Of a stretch of 64,000 nt of DNA, positions 50,180 to 61,245 are shown in pieces; the stretch's first letter is position 1; each line of letters opens with the position of its first letter. Source of the stretch: Hedera helix (lineage: Eukaryota > Streptophyta > Magnoliopsida > Apiales > Araliaceae). The stretch is from the NCBI GenBank assembly GCA_947179155.2, contig OX359265.1, positions 60,173,754 to 60,237,753 on the forward strand. Direction: 5' to 3'. The notes under the pieces are model-generated. The model made no database searches. It was given only the letters and a program-made list of their open reading frames with translations, and was not told where the DNA came from. The position numbers and the translations under genes were made by a program.

Positions 50180-52569
50180 TCATGTCCTAGGTGAGTGCCC
50201 TGCACCTGATCCATATGCAGAGGAACTATCACTGTCCGAATCTGCATCAAGAGTATCAGGCTAATAAGTAAACGTTATCAGACAGAGAATATACATCTAG
50301 ATGGAAGCATAATGACCACTATGTCAAAGCATGAGACTAAATAAAATTAATTGACACCGGAGGAAACTAAAGTACCACTTGAAGAGGATCCAGAGTCACT
50401 ACTAGAACTGCCTGAACTGCTTGACCTACTAACATTAACCCCTTGCTTTTCAACTTGAACAGGAGAAGCAGTAGCAGCATTCATTTCATCTGCTTAAAAA
50501 GAACATTTAAATAATTTATCAATGCATAATTGGCAATCAGAGCCAGCATACAAACCAAAACAAAAGGCCAAAATACAACTAATTCAAAATTTTCACCTGT
50601 TTTACTTTCTTTTGGTGCCACCATAACTGCAGGGCCTGGATTCTGAAATGGTGAAAACAAAAATCATCTTTTACAATCTGATTTCATGTTTAATGGAAAC
50701 TTTTATTATTCAAGATCTTACCAATGCTGGAATGGCACGACCAGCCTCAGCTCTTGCTTGGGCAAGTTCAGCTTTTCTCTTGTTCTTGCTCAAACTCTTC
50801 TTGTAATTTGTAACAAACCTATCCAGTTCCCAAAGTGTTTCTGCATCAACACTGTCGATATCCACTTCAATCTCGTCATCATGTTGACTGAGTGAAGAAT
50901 TTCTCTTCTTAATTATTTGAACAATGTTGTCAAGCTTTTCTGAGGGTAAGCTCTGAAGATTTGTGCTAAGCCTCTGCTTTTCCTCATAAGTCATGTCCCT
51001 CTTATTTGGATCCTTTGCTTTAGGCTTCTTTGGAACTGGTGTCCTGCCGCCTGGAACAAATGAGTGTTTAGGTCTGGAATCAACAGGCACTATCATGGAC
51101 TCAGACCTATCCAAAGCTCTCATTGGCGGGACATGTAACTGAGGGAGGAACTTCCTTGATGTGGGAGTGGGCAACCCTGCATAATGAATCATTTCATACC
51201 TCCACTCAGGATTATACTCTGCATCTATATCTGCCCATTTCTCTTCAAAAATGTTTGACAACTGTTCTGCCATAACATGAACATCTTGTCCCTTCGGATT
51301 ATATGTCATGGCATTACGAAAAGTGAGCCTTACATCCTCAGCAAAGTCCCTGGGGAACTTATAGAAGTTCTGCGCTAGTCTACTCTTAATGGTTCCCAAA
51401 TCCATTGGGTGTTTGATAATATCATGATAATCATGTAGGCCAAGCAAGTTGGCGTTGACAGGTTCATTAAACACCCAACCATGCTTGTGCTTCATCAACC
51501 TCTGGAGCAAATTGCTACAATTCTTAAAAACTTGATTCCTATACCTATCCATACCAAAACCATACCCCATTGCTCTTCCATGTTTCCTCCCACCATTGGA
51601 CTTCACTTTTTTGTTGCTTTCAGGAGGTAATCTGTCCTTCCCAAGCAGGAAATCGGAATTCCGGTAAAACTGATTCGCCTTTGGGGTCCTCTTCTCTTTC
51701 TCCACGAATTCCCCAACCCCATGAATATGATTATTGTTCTCTATCACTGAGATGCTTAAATGCTGAAACGGCCTATAATCTTGACCACCCACCACAGAAC
51801 CCGCCTCGGAATTCACTCTCAATAACGCTCTTCTATCTACAGAATCATTATTGTTCGTTGCAGGAAGACTTCCAGGCCAGAAAGGTCTCGACTCAAAGTG
51901 ACCAACCGAACCCACCTCTGAGTTTACTCTCACTAAAGCTCTCCTCTCAATCACATCATTCCCTGAATGCCCTGAATGTTGAGATTGACTATAAGTAGCA
52001 GCAGTATTAGAATAAGTAGAATAAGTAGTAAGCTGAACTTCCTTTGCTTCAAGCTGTTTAACGAAACTCCTAACTTGATCAAGTTCACTAACTAACTTCC
52101 TCCTAACCTCCTGAATCTCGTCCTTTGAATTTGCCGCTGCCAAATTAATTCTGACCCGATTATCAACCCTAGTTACAACCGGCTTAATTACCCCGTTAGC
52201 CTTCTCCACTTCCACAGTCACTTCTGGCGGCCGATTATGGCTAGATGAATCTTCTGATGCCGTATTAAATGGCAACAAATTCTCTTCTTGCTGCGGCTGC
52301 TGCGAAGAATTCCCATCTTCAGTAGCTAGGGCTTTTGAAGACTGTTGAGGAACCGTGTTGTCACAGTTCTCAGAACTATTCTTTTCTTCCTTGTCATTAG
52401 TTTCGGCGGTCGTAGCGTTAGTCGCGGCGGTATCGGAGGTGGTGGCGACGGCTTCGGTGGCGTTGTTCTTGAGGCGTCTGTTGTCAAATTTTCTCGTGTA
52501 GACTTTGCTATTCTCATCCCACCGTCTCTTTTCTCTCGATTCGTCGGCGCCTAACGTCCCCGAAGCCAT
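50180..52569 (-). CDS. GTE (BET-type) bromodomain transcription factor, GTE3/GTE4-like
   Basis: The exons on the minus strand are 52569-50722, 50642-50597, 50489-50376 and 50241-50180, with GT-AG borders, giving 689 aa. GTE proteins read acetylated histones and influence transcription in the nucleus. The order is: N-terminal SKVYTRKFDNRR; a low-complexity Thr/Asn/Ser region; a short helix LRSELDQ-like (KLVSELDQVRSFVKQLEAKE, about 159-178); one bromodomain (about 347-448) with NLLGLHDYHDIIKHPMDLGT and the acetyl-lysine asparagine in YNPKG (N424); then the NET domain (about 523-602; MTYEEKQRLSTNLQSLP, EIEVDIDSVDAETLWELDRF); and an acidic Ser-rich tail ending GHSPRT. The motif RRAL(V/L)RVNSE(V/A)GSV is present twice (209-222 and 246-259). 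Domain order, single bromodomain and NET are diagnostic. The assignment to one GTE number is left open. Confidence 0.93.
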
Positions 52570-54004
52570 ACATGTAAAAACCCTAGATTTTTTTCAAGAA
52601 TCGAATTGGTTTGAGGCTAGGGCTTGGGACATTAGGGTTTCAAGAAACTGAACCAATTGAACTATATCTGATCAAGAACGGTCTAGACTTTAGGAATTAC
52701 AGTCGGAATTACAAGGAACTAGGGTTTTTGGAGTGAAGGATCTGAATGCACAGCAGGAAAGTAAAATTTAAAAAATAAAAATAAAAATAAAAATAAAAAT
52801 AATTTTTTTAGGGTTTGGAATTTGGAAAGAGCAAAAACACAAAATAATGTCGATCCGAACTCTCCTCTTCTTTCTCTCTCTTATGACGTTGTTTTTACTA
52901 AACTAACTTTTATATTCAAAATTGTACGCGCTTTGCGACGACGAACTGATCTAAAGGCGGTTAGTTGCCACGTAGGGAAGGAATCTAGCTGGATTTGGTG
53001 GCGTTTAAACACGCCAGGTAATTGCGCGTGGGAATAATGTGCCACGTGCATCGTGAGGGGGAACCAAACAGAAGACAATCAAAATACTAGTGTACTGTTG
53101 TGTAGTTCGTTATAAGTAAAGGGTGTGGTTGAATAAAATAGTACAGTGCTACCTAGGAATTCCAAAAGGTTTTTTATTTTCTCGGATTTTCTATACAAAG
53201 AAAAATATTTCCTTTCTTTCTTTTAACGTCTTTTTTTCATGATTACCAAACAAGAAAAAGTAGAAAAGGTAAACAAACATGATTCGCAATTTCATTATTT
53301 TAATTAGTGACATTACTTGTAAAGTTAAAAATATAGTGAAAAAAAATTAAAATATTTTTTCACTTTCATGCTTATTATTACATATAACATAAAAAATTAT
53401 GACTTTCAGGATATTTTTGTACTTACATAGCTTGAGATTATGTCACATATAATATATTTAAAGTATGATATGCAATTTTTACTTAATTTTAGTATTTATA
53501 ATTTAGAAATGTATTTATTGAGATTTTAATTGACAAAAATCTTTTTTCTATGATCAGAGTGACGATCGCGAGTTCTACTCTTTCTTAATTTTTGGTATTG
53601 ATGGAATCGAGTGTAGAATTGACAACCAATACAAGAGGGTTTACACTGCTGAGGACGACCGGTTGCTATTCCTGATCTCCCCAAAATTTTTGAATTGACA
53701 ATGTCAAAAGAAAAAAAATTAATTTTTTATTTTATTTTTAAAGTATAACTCCCAACGTACTAAATATAATAGTTCTGTATTTTAGTAGTTATTCTAGCCC
53801 TAACAATAAACATTTTTAGGAACATTGATTTGTTGGCTAGTTGGTTTACTAAAAAAAGTAATTAATAAGTTTGTTGACTTGGGGGTTTAAAGGTAGAGGA
53901 AAGAAGTTGCAATAACCATACATAATTAATTAATTATCATCATGATGAATTCACAAGTCTATAAGTATTGTTTGTTAAGCTTGGAAAAACAAAAACAAAC
54001 AATC
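52570..54004. other. GTE promoter side and AT-rich intergenic DNA
   Basis: The GTE 5' leader and promoter probably occupy 52570-53100, where GC is higher and GGGTTTTT/AGGGTTT-type plant leader motifs occur. An (AAAAT)n-like run lies at about 52770-52800. Nothing else is recognised. Confidence 0.5.
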
Positions 54005-54354
54005 AATGGGATTGCAACACCATACTTACAAATCCTCTTCTCCTTGTTTGTTCAACTTCTTCTCCATAAAATTTTCAACCATTCTCGCTATAACTCTCTT
54101 CCTTTGCCTGTTTCTTCGATCCGGTGAGGCATTTCCCAGAACCATTCTTAAATGCCAATGAGGCCCAATTCAATGGTGATCTAAGGGATATGCTAAATTT
54201 CCATGGAACAAACTCTGTTTTGGTCCACCATTTGAGAAGCTCAAGCTCGCGGTATTCTCCAAGACATGGCCTGTTGGTGCGTAATATTCTTGCCATACAC
54301 TAACAACTCGCCATAATGCGATGTGTGCTATTTTGATCATTTTTACAGCTAGTT

Positions 54355-54415
<61 letters not shown>

Positions 54416-55580
54416 CTTACAGGTGCACCCCCTGGTGGAATGAAGAGGCATGCTTCAACATTATATCGTGCTCTTGCTGCTAAAGGGCACGAAATTCATG
54501 TTTTCACCGTGCCATCAGATAAGAGGCCACACAATGACATTCATCAAAGCAACCTTCATGTTCACTTTGCAGCTAATGATCATGGTTAAGTCAACTGTTC
54601 TTTAGCATTCGATATATATTCAACCAAGAAAACTTGGCAGGCGAATTTGATTATGTGCACACTGAAAGTGTGTCGCTGCCCTATTGGCGTGCAAGAGTAG
54701 TGCCTAAAGTGGCAGTACCGTGGCATGGAATATGGTATGAGATAATGCACTCAAAGTTATTCCAAGAGCTTCTATCAAATCCAGATGGGATGTTGCCAGT
54801 GCCTATGACTGAACTTCAAGGAGCAATGCCACGGCATGAGATTAGATTCTTTTCAAGCTATAAACATATTTGTATTAGCAGAAGTGCTGGCGAGGCTCTA
54901 GTTAATATATGTCAGCTGCATGTCATACTAAATGGGGTTGATGAGACAAAATTTGTGCATGCTCCCAAAGCTGGTGCAAGTTTTCTGGAAAAACATGGGC
55001 TGACTAGAATTGTGAGCCTAGTGATGGGAGTGGCCTGGCAATTGGTCAGGGATAAATGGCATCCACTTCTCTATGAAGCCTTTTCGTTGATAACTAAGCA
55101 CCACCCTGGATTTTTTTACTTGTAGCAGGTTCAGGTCCATGGGGTATAAGGTATGTTGAATTAGGCCCAAGCGTGAAGGTATTAAGTGAACTGGAGCCAT
55201 CTGAGCTGTCTGAATTCTACAACGTTATTTACTTGTTTGTGAATCCAACTTTGAGGCCTCAAGGGCTTGATCTTACATTGATGGAAGCGATGCATTGTGG
55301 GACTCCGGTTTTGACTCCAAACTTTCCAAGCATCACGGGAACAGTGGTTTTGAATGAAGGTTTTGGCTATACATTTGCACCAAATGTAGGGTCTTTCATA
55401 GAAGCCATGGAGTTGGAAATAAGGGATGGTGTAACAGTGTTGCAGAGAAAAGGTATGGTTTGCAAGAAATATGCAATTTCAATGTTCAGAGCGACTAAAA
55501 TGGCATCGGCTTATGAGAGGTTCTTTCTCTGCATGAAGAACACTAGGTACTGTCAGTACCCTCTTGCCACAGACTGTTAA
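54005..55580 (+). pseudogene. Glycosyltransferase family 4 (Glycos_transf_1) pseudogene, AT1G73160-like
   Basis: The gene begins at an ATG (54005) with a hydrophobic anchor (FSTILAITLFLCLFLRSGEA). It has one intron (54277-54422) filled with (TA)n, and ends KNTRYCQYPLATDC and a TAA at 55578-55580. Recognisable family blocks are KLCFGPPFEKLKLAVFSKTW, GMKRHASTLYRALAAKGHE, EFDYVHTESVSLPYWRARVV, VPWHGIWYEIMHSKLF, HVILNGVDETKF and the donor-binding segment LRPQGLDLTLMEAMHCGTPV. It cannot be translated through. There are a frame break near 54150, a 2-bp insertion near 54190, an in-frame TAA at 54587-54589, a 2-bp (TA) insertion at about 54611-54619 and a frame change in the T run at 55111-55117. Small in-frame deletions are also present. 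The family is predicted to be a Golgi-type transferase; the substrate is unknown. Confidence 0.87.
54354..54413. repeat. (TA)n microsatellite in the pseudogene's intron
   Basis: About 28 TA units with one AAA interruption, ending 9 bp before the AG of the acceptor. Confidence 0.9.
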
Positions 55581-55933
55581 TTTGCTATTTGAATTGAGCT
55601 TCTTATAGTTTTGATACATGAAATAGGTCACTTAATGTTTGGTATATAGAAAAAATATCAGGTTATAAGTTGAGAAAATCATCCATTAAATCTATTTCTT
55701 GATTACTGAATTTTCTCTTATTAATAGTCAAGTGAAACAATGCACAATGCAGGCAAATTAATCTATTCCAACTATGAATTACTCTGCGGTGAGAAGTCCA
55801 ACTAACTGAATCAACTCTTGCATAAAACTTGAATATGAAAATAATATACATTATCAAGGAATTTCTCCCCTATTAGAAGTAGGCAACAGTTTAGGAAAAG
55901 AATGCACCTGTTGCACTATTAGAAGTATCGAAT

Positions 55934-56440
55934 CCAGGGCGACACTATAGCCTAAACAAAAAAGCTCGGGTTTTAGGCCCTATTTTAAAAGAAGGTCTCA
56001 AATTTTTAAACACCATAAATAACTTAAGTAAAAAAAAATTAATAAAAATATAAGTCCAATCAATCATTTAGGGTTCATAGTCTAATCCAAATATTAAATA
56101 CCTAAAAAAAGTTAACAATATAAAAAAAACCTCATTTAAATAAAAAATATTAATACTCCCTCCGTCCCAAAATAAAAGTCATATATTGACTTTTGGAGTC
56201 AAATTGACCATTTTTAAAATTAACAATTAAACATATATATTTCAATTTTCAAAAAAGTAAACATTGAGATTAATACTAAATTTTATGTAGTTTATAGGTT
56301 TTTTACATATATATTAAATAATAATAAGATATATTGATTTGAAAATTGTTCAATTTGACCATAAAAGTCAATGAAAAACATACCAAATATAAAAAATCTC
56401 ATTTAGAAAAATTTCTTTACGTCCCAAATTGTCTCTAGCC
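55934..56440. repeat. Composite dispersed repeat, copy 2 (with Stowaway-like core)
   Basis: It is alignable over most of its length with 2449-2940. The inner part starts at 56156 with a near-perfect Stowaway end (TA then CTCCCTCCGTCCCAAAATAA) and has inverted blocks TTGACTTTTGGAGTCAAATT and CAATTTGACCATAAAAGTCA. The matching right terminus has decayed. The outer part has GGGTTTTAGGCCCTATTTTA at its left. Confidence 0.6.
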
Positions 56441-56552
56441 ATCCATGATCGAATCTAGCTAATCATGCTGAACAATTACAAGTTTAATACATTCCAGAGC
56501 CCGCCTTAACTTTCTAAATAAAGTCTTTCTCCTACCAACAAATCCCTCGAAG

Positions 56553-56820
56553 CTAGGAAAACGCTGGCGAGTTAGAATGATGTTGAGGATCTGGTCCTCC
56601 AGGGGCAAGTCTCCTGGGAAATGCATCTAGCCTCGCCCTCCTTTGGTAGTACTCAAACTGAGAATCCTCAAACCCGAGTTTATTTAGTGTCTTGTGTGCA
56701 TCTGACTGTAGTTGGATCCCGGAGAAGGTATTAGGAATACGAGCCCCCAAAGTCTGTAACAAACATCCACCAAGTGATCAAATATACTAACAAAACCAGT
56801 GGCTTGCCTGAACTAGCCAT
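56553..56820 (-). pseudogene. CLE peptide precursor with a one-base frameshift
   Basis: On the minus strand ATG 56820 opens a secretory signal (MASSGKPLVLLVYLITWW). The end of the region encodes a complete CLE motif RLAPGGPDPQHH, followed by SNSPAFS and a TAG at 56553. CLE precursors are secreted and cut to arabinosylated 12-13-mers that signal through CLV1/BAM-type receptors; this motif is of the CLE1-7 kind. The two halves are in different frames. The junction lies at a run of five G (C5 at 56744-56748 on +); a run of four would join them into an 88-aa precursor. As given, translation stops after about 29 residues. Either this is a young pseudogene or an indel error in a homopolymer. An intron from CTG|GTTTTG to TTACAG would be only 43 nt, too short to be likely. 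A TATA box lies at 56929-56936. Confidence 0.8.
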
Positions 56821-56928
56821 GTATGCAAATTAGCTTAGGAAGAAAGTAGCAGCTAGGTAACCAAATTAGCCCAGCAAAGTAAGCAGAGGATTCAAGCATC
56901 TCATAGTATAACAACCGGGCACTGTCTC

Positions 56929-56936
56929 TATATATA
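56929..56936 (-). promoter_or_regulatory. TATA box of the upstream CLE gene
   Basis: Minus-strand GTGTATATATAGAG lies about 110 nt before ATG 56820, a normal distance for a short leader. Confidence 0.65.
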
Positions 56937-56941
56937 CACGG

Positions 56942-58953
56942 GGAGAAAAATAATATTTAGTGGGAGGATCACAATGACAGAACTTTTTTTCTTCGTGTTA
57001 ATTAAAACTTTCGAATTGGAAGATCGATTAAGCAGAGAACTCTAACATGAGATGTTTTGTCTTCTCTCTATTATGGAGTTTTCTGCTTTCGTAAGTCATC
57101 GATCGGCATTACATTAAATCCCAAAACTCCAAAACGCATCCGTGCGCATAGAATTTTCTATGCATTATATTCAAGAATATTATTGGAGCTCACCCTCTAA
57201 TCTGACCAACCTTGCAGTTTTCAGCTTACCATCTAGTCATATTTTTGTTCTTTAGTTAAGATTGACTGGAAAAAAACATAAGACGTCATAACCTTTAATC
57301 AATACTATTTTATTTTATTTTTTGCTAAATTACTATTGCATCATTCCTAAGTGGTCTTGCTGACACAGGATTTGGAGGATTGTCCTTTTGCACAAGTGCA
57401 AAAGGATATATGTTATTTTTTAACCGTTTCTTTCTTCTGTGGATTTATGTTAATCTGCGTATCTAACCAGACTTGTTTCTTTCATTCTTTAGTAGGAGAA
57501 TTATACAATAAGCTTACTTATTGTTTGTTCTTCTAGTGATGTCGAGAGCTAAAAGTAGAATAATACATAAGCATTAACATATAAACCTTTTGGCCTTTGG
57601 GAGGTCAAACGTTTCTATTCTCGTTGGACAACATTGTTATTTGAAGTTTTTCAGTCAAAACTCTCTTTAATGGTTTCTTACCACTTATTGTTCTTCATAA
57701 TAACAAAGATGTCTTCAGGTGAAGATGCAGTTGCTATTGAATTTTCTACATTTTTACCTTTGTACTGATCAGTGATTAGTGTTCGACAAGAAGATCAAAC
57801 TTCTGCTCTCTCTTTCTCTCTTCACACAAGCAATCTATAAGGTAATGGTCTAGTCCTTGTTAATGGATTAACTAGATCTCCCTTACCACATGAAGTACCA
57901 AATTTTAAAAAACTAACTTCTAAAATGTCAATAGTTTTGGATTAGAAATACTTTAGTTTGATTCGGTGGCAGTCTATCATTCTGTTTGGTTTTAGTCTTG
58001 CAGCTTCCAGCATAGCGTCATGATTCCTGATTTTTATTGAAACGAAACTATCCATATTATTCTACATTCAATATTATACTTGAAAATTTCTAGATGATTT
58101 TCACCCATGTTTATTTTAATGGCTTGCACCACACCATTTAGCACCTGTATTGTTTTATGCAACAAAGAATACCATAAGCATATTAAGCAGTCGCAATCAC
58201 CTTCTTCATGAGCCCACTCCACAATCAACTGCTGCACAAGCGTTTCTTTTAAAGTATACGCGTTCTTATATGGTTTGAGGGCCTTATACAGAAAATTCAC
58301 TGAGAAAGAATGCTATAGACGAAAGTGGGCAACAGAAAAAAATCATAGACTAAAGGCTTCAAGTATGATAATCACCAACGTGGCAACGTGCTTCAGAAAA
58401 TCATATCGACTATCAAGAAGTCTGCAGTATTTCATGTTATCAATATTTGATTCACATGTATTTATCTACACGAGAAATATCCCTCGTCAAACCTGCCTTT
58501 TTTTTATAGAATTAATCCCATGTAAGCAATGAAATTCCATCTGATGTGGCCAATATTGTTGTCAAATAATTTAGCTAATTAGTATATCTTATTCTGCATG
58601 TTCTGTTTTGTGTACTTTTCTTGTTAGAGCACCACCAAAGGAGGTTCTCAAAGAAAATGTGATGATGAAATATATAAATAGTTAAAGTACCACACTACCA
58701 CACATGCAAGAAGGCATATTCTCGACATTATTAAACAAAACTTTTATATCCTATAAAGTTTCCCTTTTGAACAACATTATTGTAAATAGGAAAAGTTGTA
58801 GTACTTATTATTCTCCACCAGTAAGTTGCATCTCAATCGCAGCCAAATGATCACCTCTGCATTCACTTCATCGAAAAAAGAGAGAGAAATGAAACTTTTA
58901 CAAAATGAATCTTGTTTTGCCATTTCCCTCCTGGATTCTATCACTGACTAGCT
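56942..58953. other. Intergenic between the two CLE genes
   Basis: No third CLE motif occurs on either strand. The frames at 57351-57536 (+) and 58034-58300 (-) are not like known proteins. The last 100-200 bases hold the 3' UTR of the CLE gene at 58954. Confidence 0.5.
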
Positions 58954-59178
58954 CTAGTGATGTTTGGGATCAGGTCCTCCAGGACTCTGCCTGTTGGTCT
59001 TATAGCGGCTTCCTACACTCAAATCCTGTCCTCGAATACTTACCCTTATGATTTCTTGAGCAGTCTTGATCAATGCCCGTTTCCTTGTACTTGAAAATGG
59101 ATGAAGGGCTCGAGATTCAGAGAAAGTAACTGGAAAGAAGAGTAGTATAAGGCAGAACCAAAACCTCAGGCCAGCCAT
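58954..59178 (-). CDS. CLE peptide precursor (CLE1-7 type), intact
   Basis: An intronless 74-aa precursor starts at ATG 59178 and ends at TAG 58954. Residues 1 to about 22 (MAGLRFWFCLILLFFPVTFS) are a signal peptide with a likely cut near SES. A variable basic region follows, and the extreme C-terminus is the 12-residue motif RQSPGGPDPKHH (63-74), with no tail after it. Pro4 and Pro7 of the motif, the sites hydroxylated and arabinosylated in mature CLEs, are present. Position 2 is Gln where Leu or Val is usual. Arabidopsis CLE1-7 are mainly root peptides responding to nitrogen and other nutrients; the same role here is an inference. A TATA box lies at 59250-59256. Confidence 0.92.
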   Translation of the reverse strand: MAGLRFWFCLILLFFPVTFSESRALHPFSSTRKRALIKTAQEIIRVSIRGQDLSVGSRYKTNRQSPGGPDPKHH

Positions 59179-59249
59179 TTTTATATTAGCTGCTGTTCTC
59201 TAAAATTTAGTCTTGTGCTGTAGAGAGATGTTGAGCTAGGATGGATGGA

Positions 59250-59256
59250 ATTTATA
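59250..59256 (-). promoter_or_regulatory. TATA box of the intact CLE gene
   Basis: Minus-strand TGTATAAATTCC lies about 72 nt upstream of the start codon. Confidence 0.65.
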
Positions 59257-59407
59257 CAGAACTCGGAGTCATATTTTTAATTATATTTTTTAGTGGAGGG
59301 GGTTCAAATAAGACAATTCGTACCGGCATAATTTCCACTCTGACATTTTTTTATCAAGAGAAATTTCATGCCTTAGAATATGCAGCTAATTGTTAACCTT
59401 CAAAGTG

Positions 59408-59501
59408 TTCACAGTACATATATATATGAATTGAAATCCAAAGTAGTTAGGTCCTTCACAGTACAAATATATATGAATCGAATTCCAAAGTAGTTAGTTC
59501 C
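59408..59501. repeat. 47-bp tandem duplication upstream of the CLE gene
   Basis: TTCACAGTACATATATATAT... is followed by a second copy, TTCACAGTACAAATATATAT..., each ending in AAAGTAGTTAG and TCC. The copies differ at about five positions. It lies 150-250 bp upstream of the TATA box, so it may affect the promoter. Confidence 0.8.
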
Positions 59502-61245
59502 TTTATTAAGCTACGCAGCCTATTGTTTTGGCTACTTCAGCAGTATTGATACAAGAAAAGATTTTTCACCAAATGTATTTCTAGATATGTGGTTATATAA
59601 TAACACATCTTGTCCAAAACTAATAAGATTTCTACTTCAATCTTCTGATGCATAGCCAAGTACTTGATAAAGTAGTCTCTTTCATAGTCATGAGCTTTGG
59701 CATTATGTAGTAGCTGATGTGTGAAGCCCATGTAGTGGCTTGGCATTAAAAGGCCACAAGCAGCAGCATACCTGTTCCCTTCTCTTTCCATATGCTGAAG
59801 CTGTTAGCTTTCAAGTTTAAGACTACCATTGGCTCAAGTAAATTCTGCTCTTTCATCTTCTTATGTAATTCTTCGTTATGAGCATTGACAATTGGAATTT
59901 AACCCAATTAGCCATAATTGCATTTGGAAGCATGAACCGACACCTGGAAATTGCAATTTGGCTCCACAAAATAGTTTTAAAATTTTAACTAGTGTTGCCC
60001 ATGTTTCTAGTTCCAAGAAATTACAGACTAGGTTGGGCTCTCTACTAAATCAGTAAAATCTTTGTAATTCCTATAGAAAAGCTACTTCAGTAATGTTGTA
60101 CTCTTATTTCCATCATTTTGAAGGGCAAAAGCATTGAATCAGGAACACTGTCAACTGGGTGAAGAGAATAAATTAGGGTACGAGGAACACTACCTTTGAA
60201 TGCACAAGGTATTTAAGTTATCGTATGGTAACTGAAAACAAGGCAAAATCCAGCGCAATAAGAGTTTCTGATCACCCTTCCAACATAAGGGAGAAATGAA
60301 ATGGCAATTAAATCACCTTCTATGAGGAAAAAGAAAAATAATTATCCCACAAATTGAGGAAGGGATTTTGTTCAAAAACCATGTAAAAATTCAAAAGGTT
60401 TTACTAGTATTGGGTACCAGCTAATGTGACTGTTCATCTTTAAAAATACCAACTTGTTGGTGGGGAGACATAATGCTGAGAAGTAATGCAAGAAGTCAAA
60501 AAATTAAGCCTTGGCGACTTCTAATTTGTGCAAAAAATGAGTTGATTTAGCATTAGATTTGTCAAGGTCAGCCTAAGTGCTGTTTATAGATAAGCATTAA
60601 ATTTGCTTTCCCATATACTACTGCCAAAAAGTGCCACACCAAATTCACTAAACCTACATTCTAATATTAAGTCCGCGATCTGGTTCTCAATTTTTTTTCC
60701 CACTCTTTTAACTGTATTTGTTTTTCTTTTAATCCAATCAAGGCCAAGTTTAATGATATTTTTTTCCTAATGCAAAATTAGTGTTAGTTTAGATAAAGTA
60801 AGCAAGTAGCATAAGTTTAATCAATAAGTTTGCCTCGAATAATTCGGATTTTAAAGGCGTTATCCGAGTCTCAATAAATACACATATATGAGAATGATTT
60901 ATAATCAATGCAAGATATATATTATTTTCAATTAATTTAATTTATGAATTTTAACAAATTGTGACAATCTACTATTTACATGGTCGGTTACAGATGTGGT
61001 GGTTAAAAATATTATGGATCATTTTTTATATTATATATATATATATATATATATTCTTGAAGCATTTGTTTCTCATAATTTTTTCTCTCGGAATATATTT
61101 TGAACACCGCATAATATTTTTTATCAGCCTGAGTGCACGAAGTGTCCATCTCTGGGTCAACGCATCATCAAACACATCACATAAGATTATAATGTCGTTT
61201 TCTAGTTTGCAGACTCCTCCGTATCTCAGTTGACAGAACAGCACT
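59502..61245. other. Intergenic, no supported gene
   Basis: An 84-codon minus frame (59537-59791, beginning MEREGNRYAAACGLLMPSH) looks somewhat protein-like but matches nothing I know. The rest is A/T-rich, with a (TA)n run at 61032-61054. Confidence 0.4.

Noticed and set aside
56553..56762. CLE gene with a normal intron just before ACTTTGGGG
   Set aside because: The only usable donor near the signal peptide gives a 43-nt intron, below plant minimum; a one-base frameshift is simpler.
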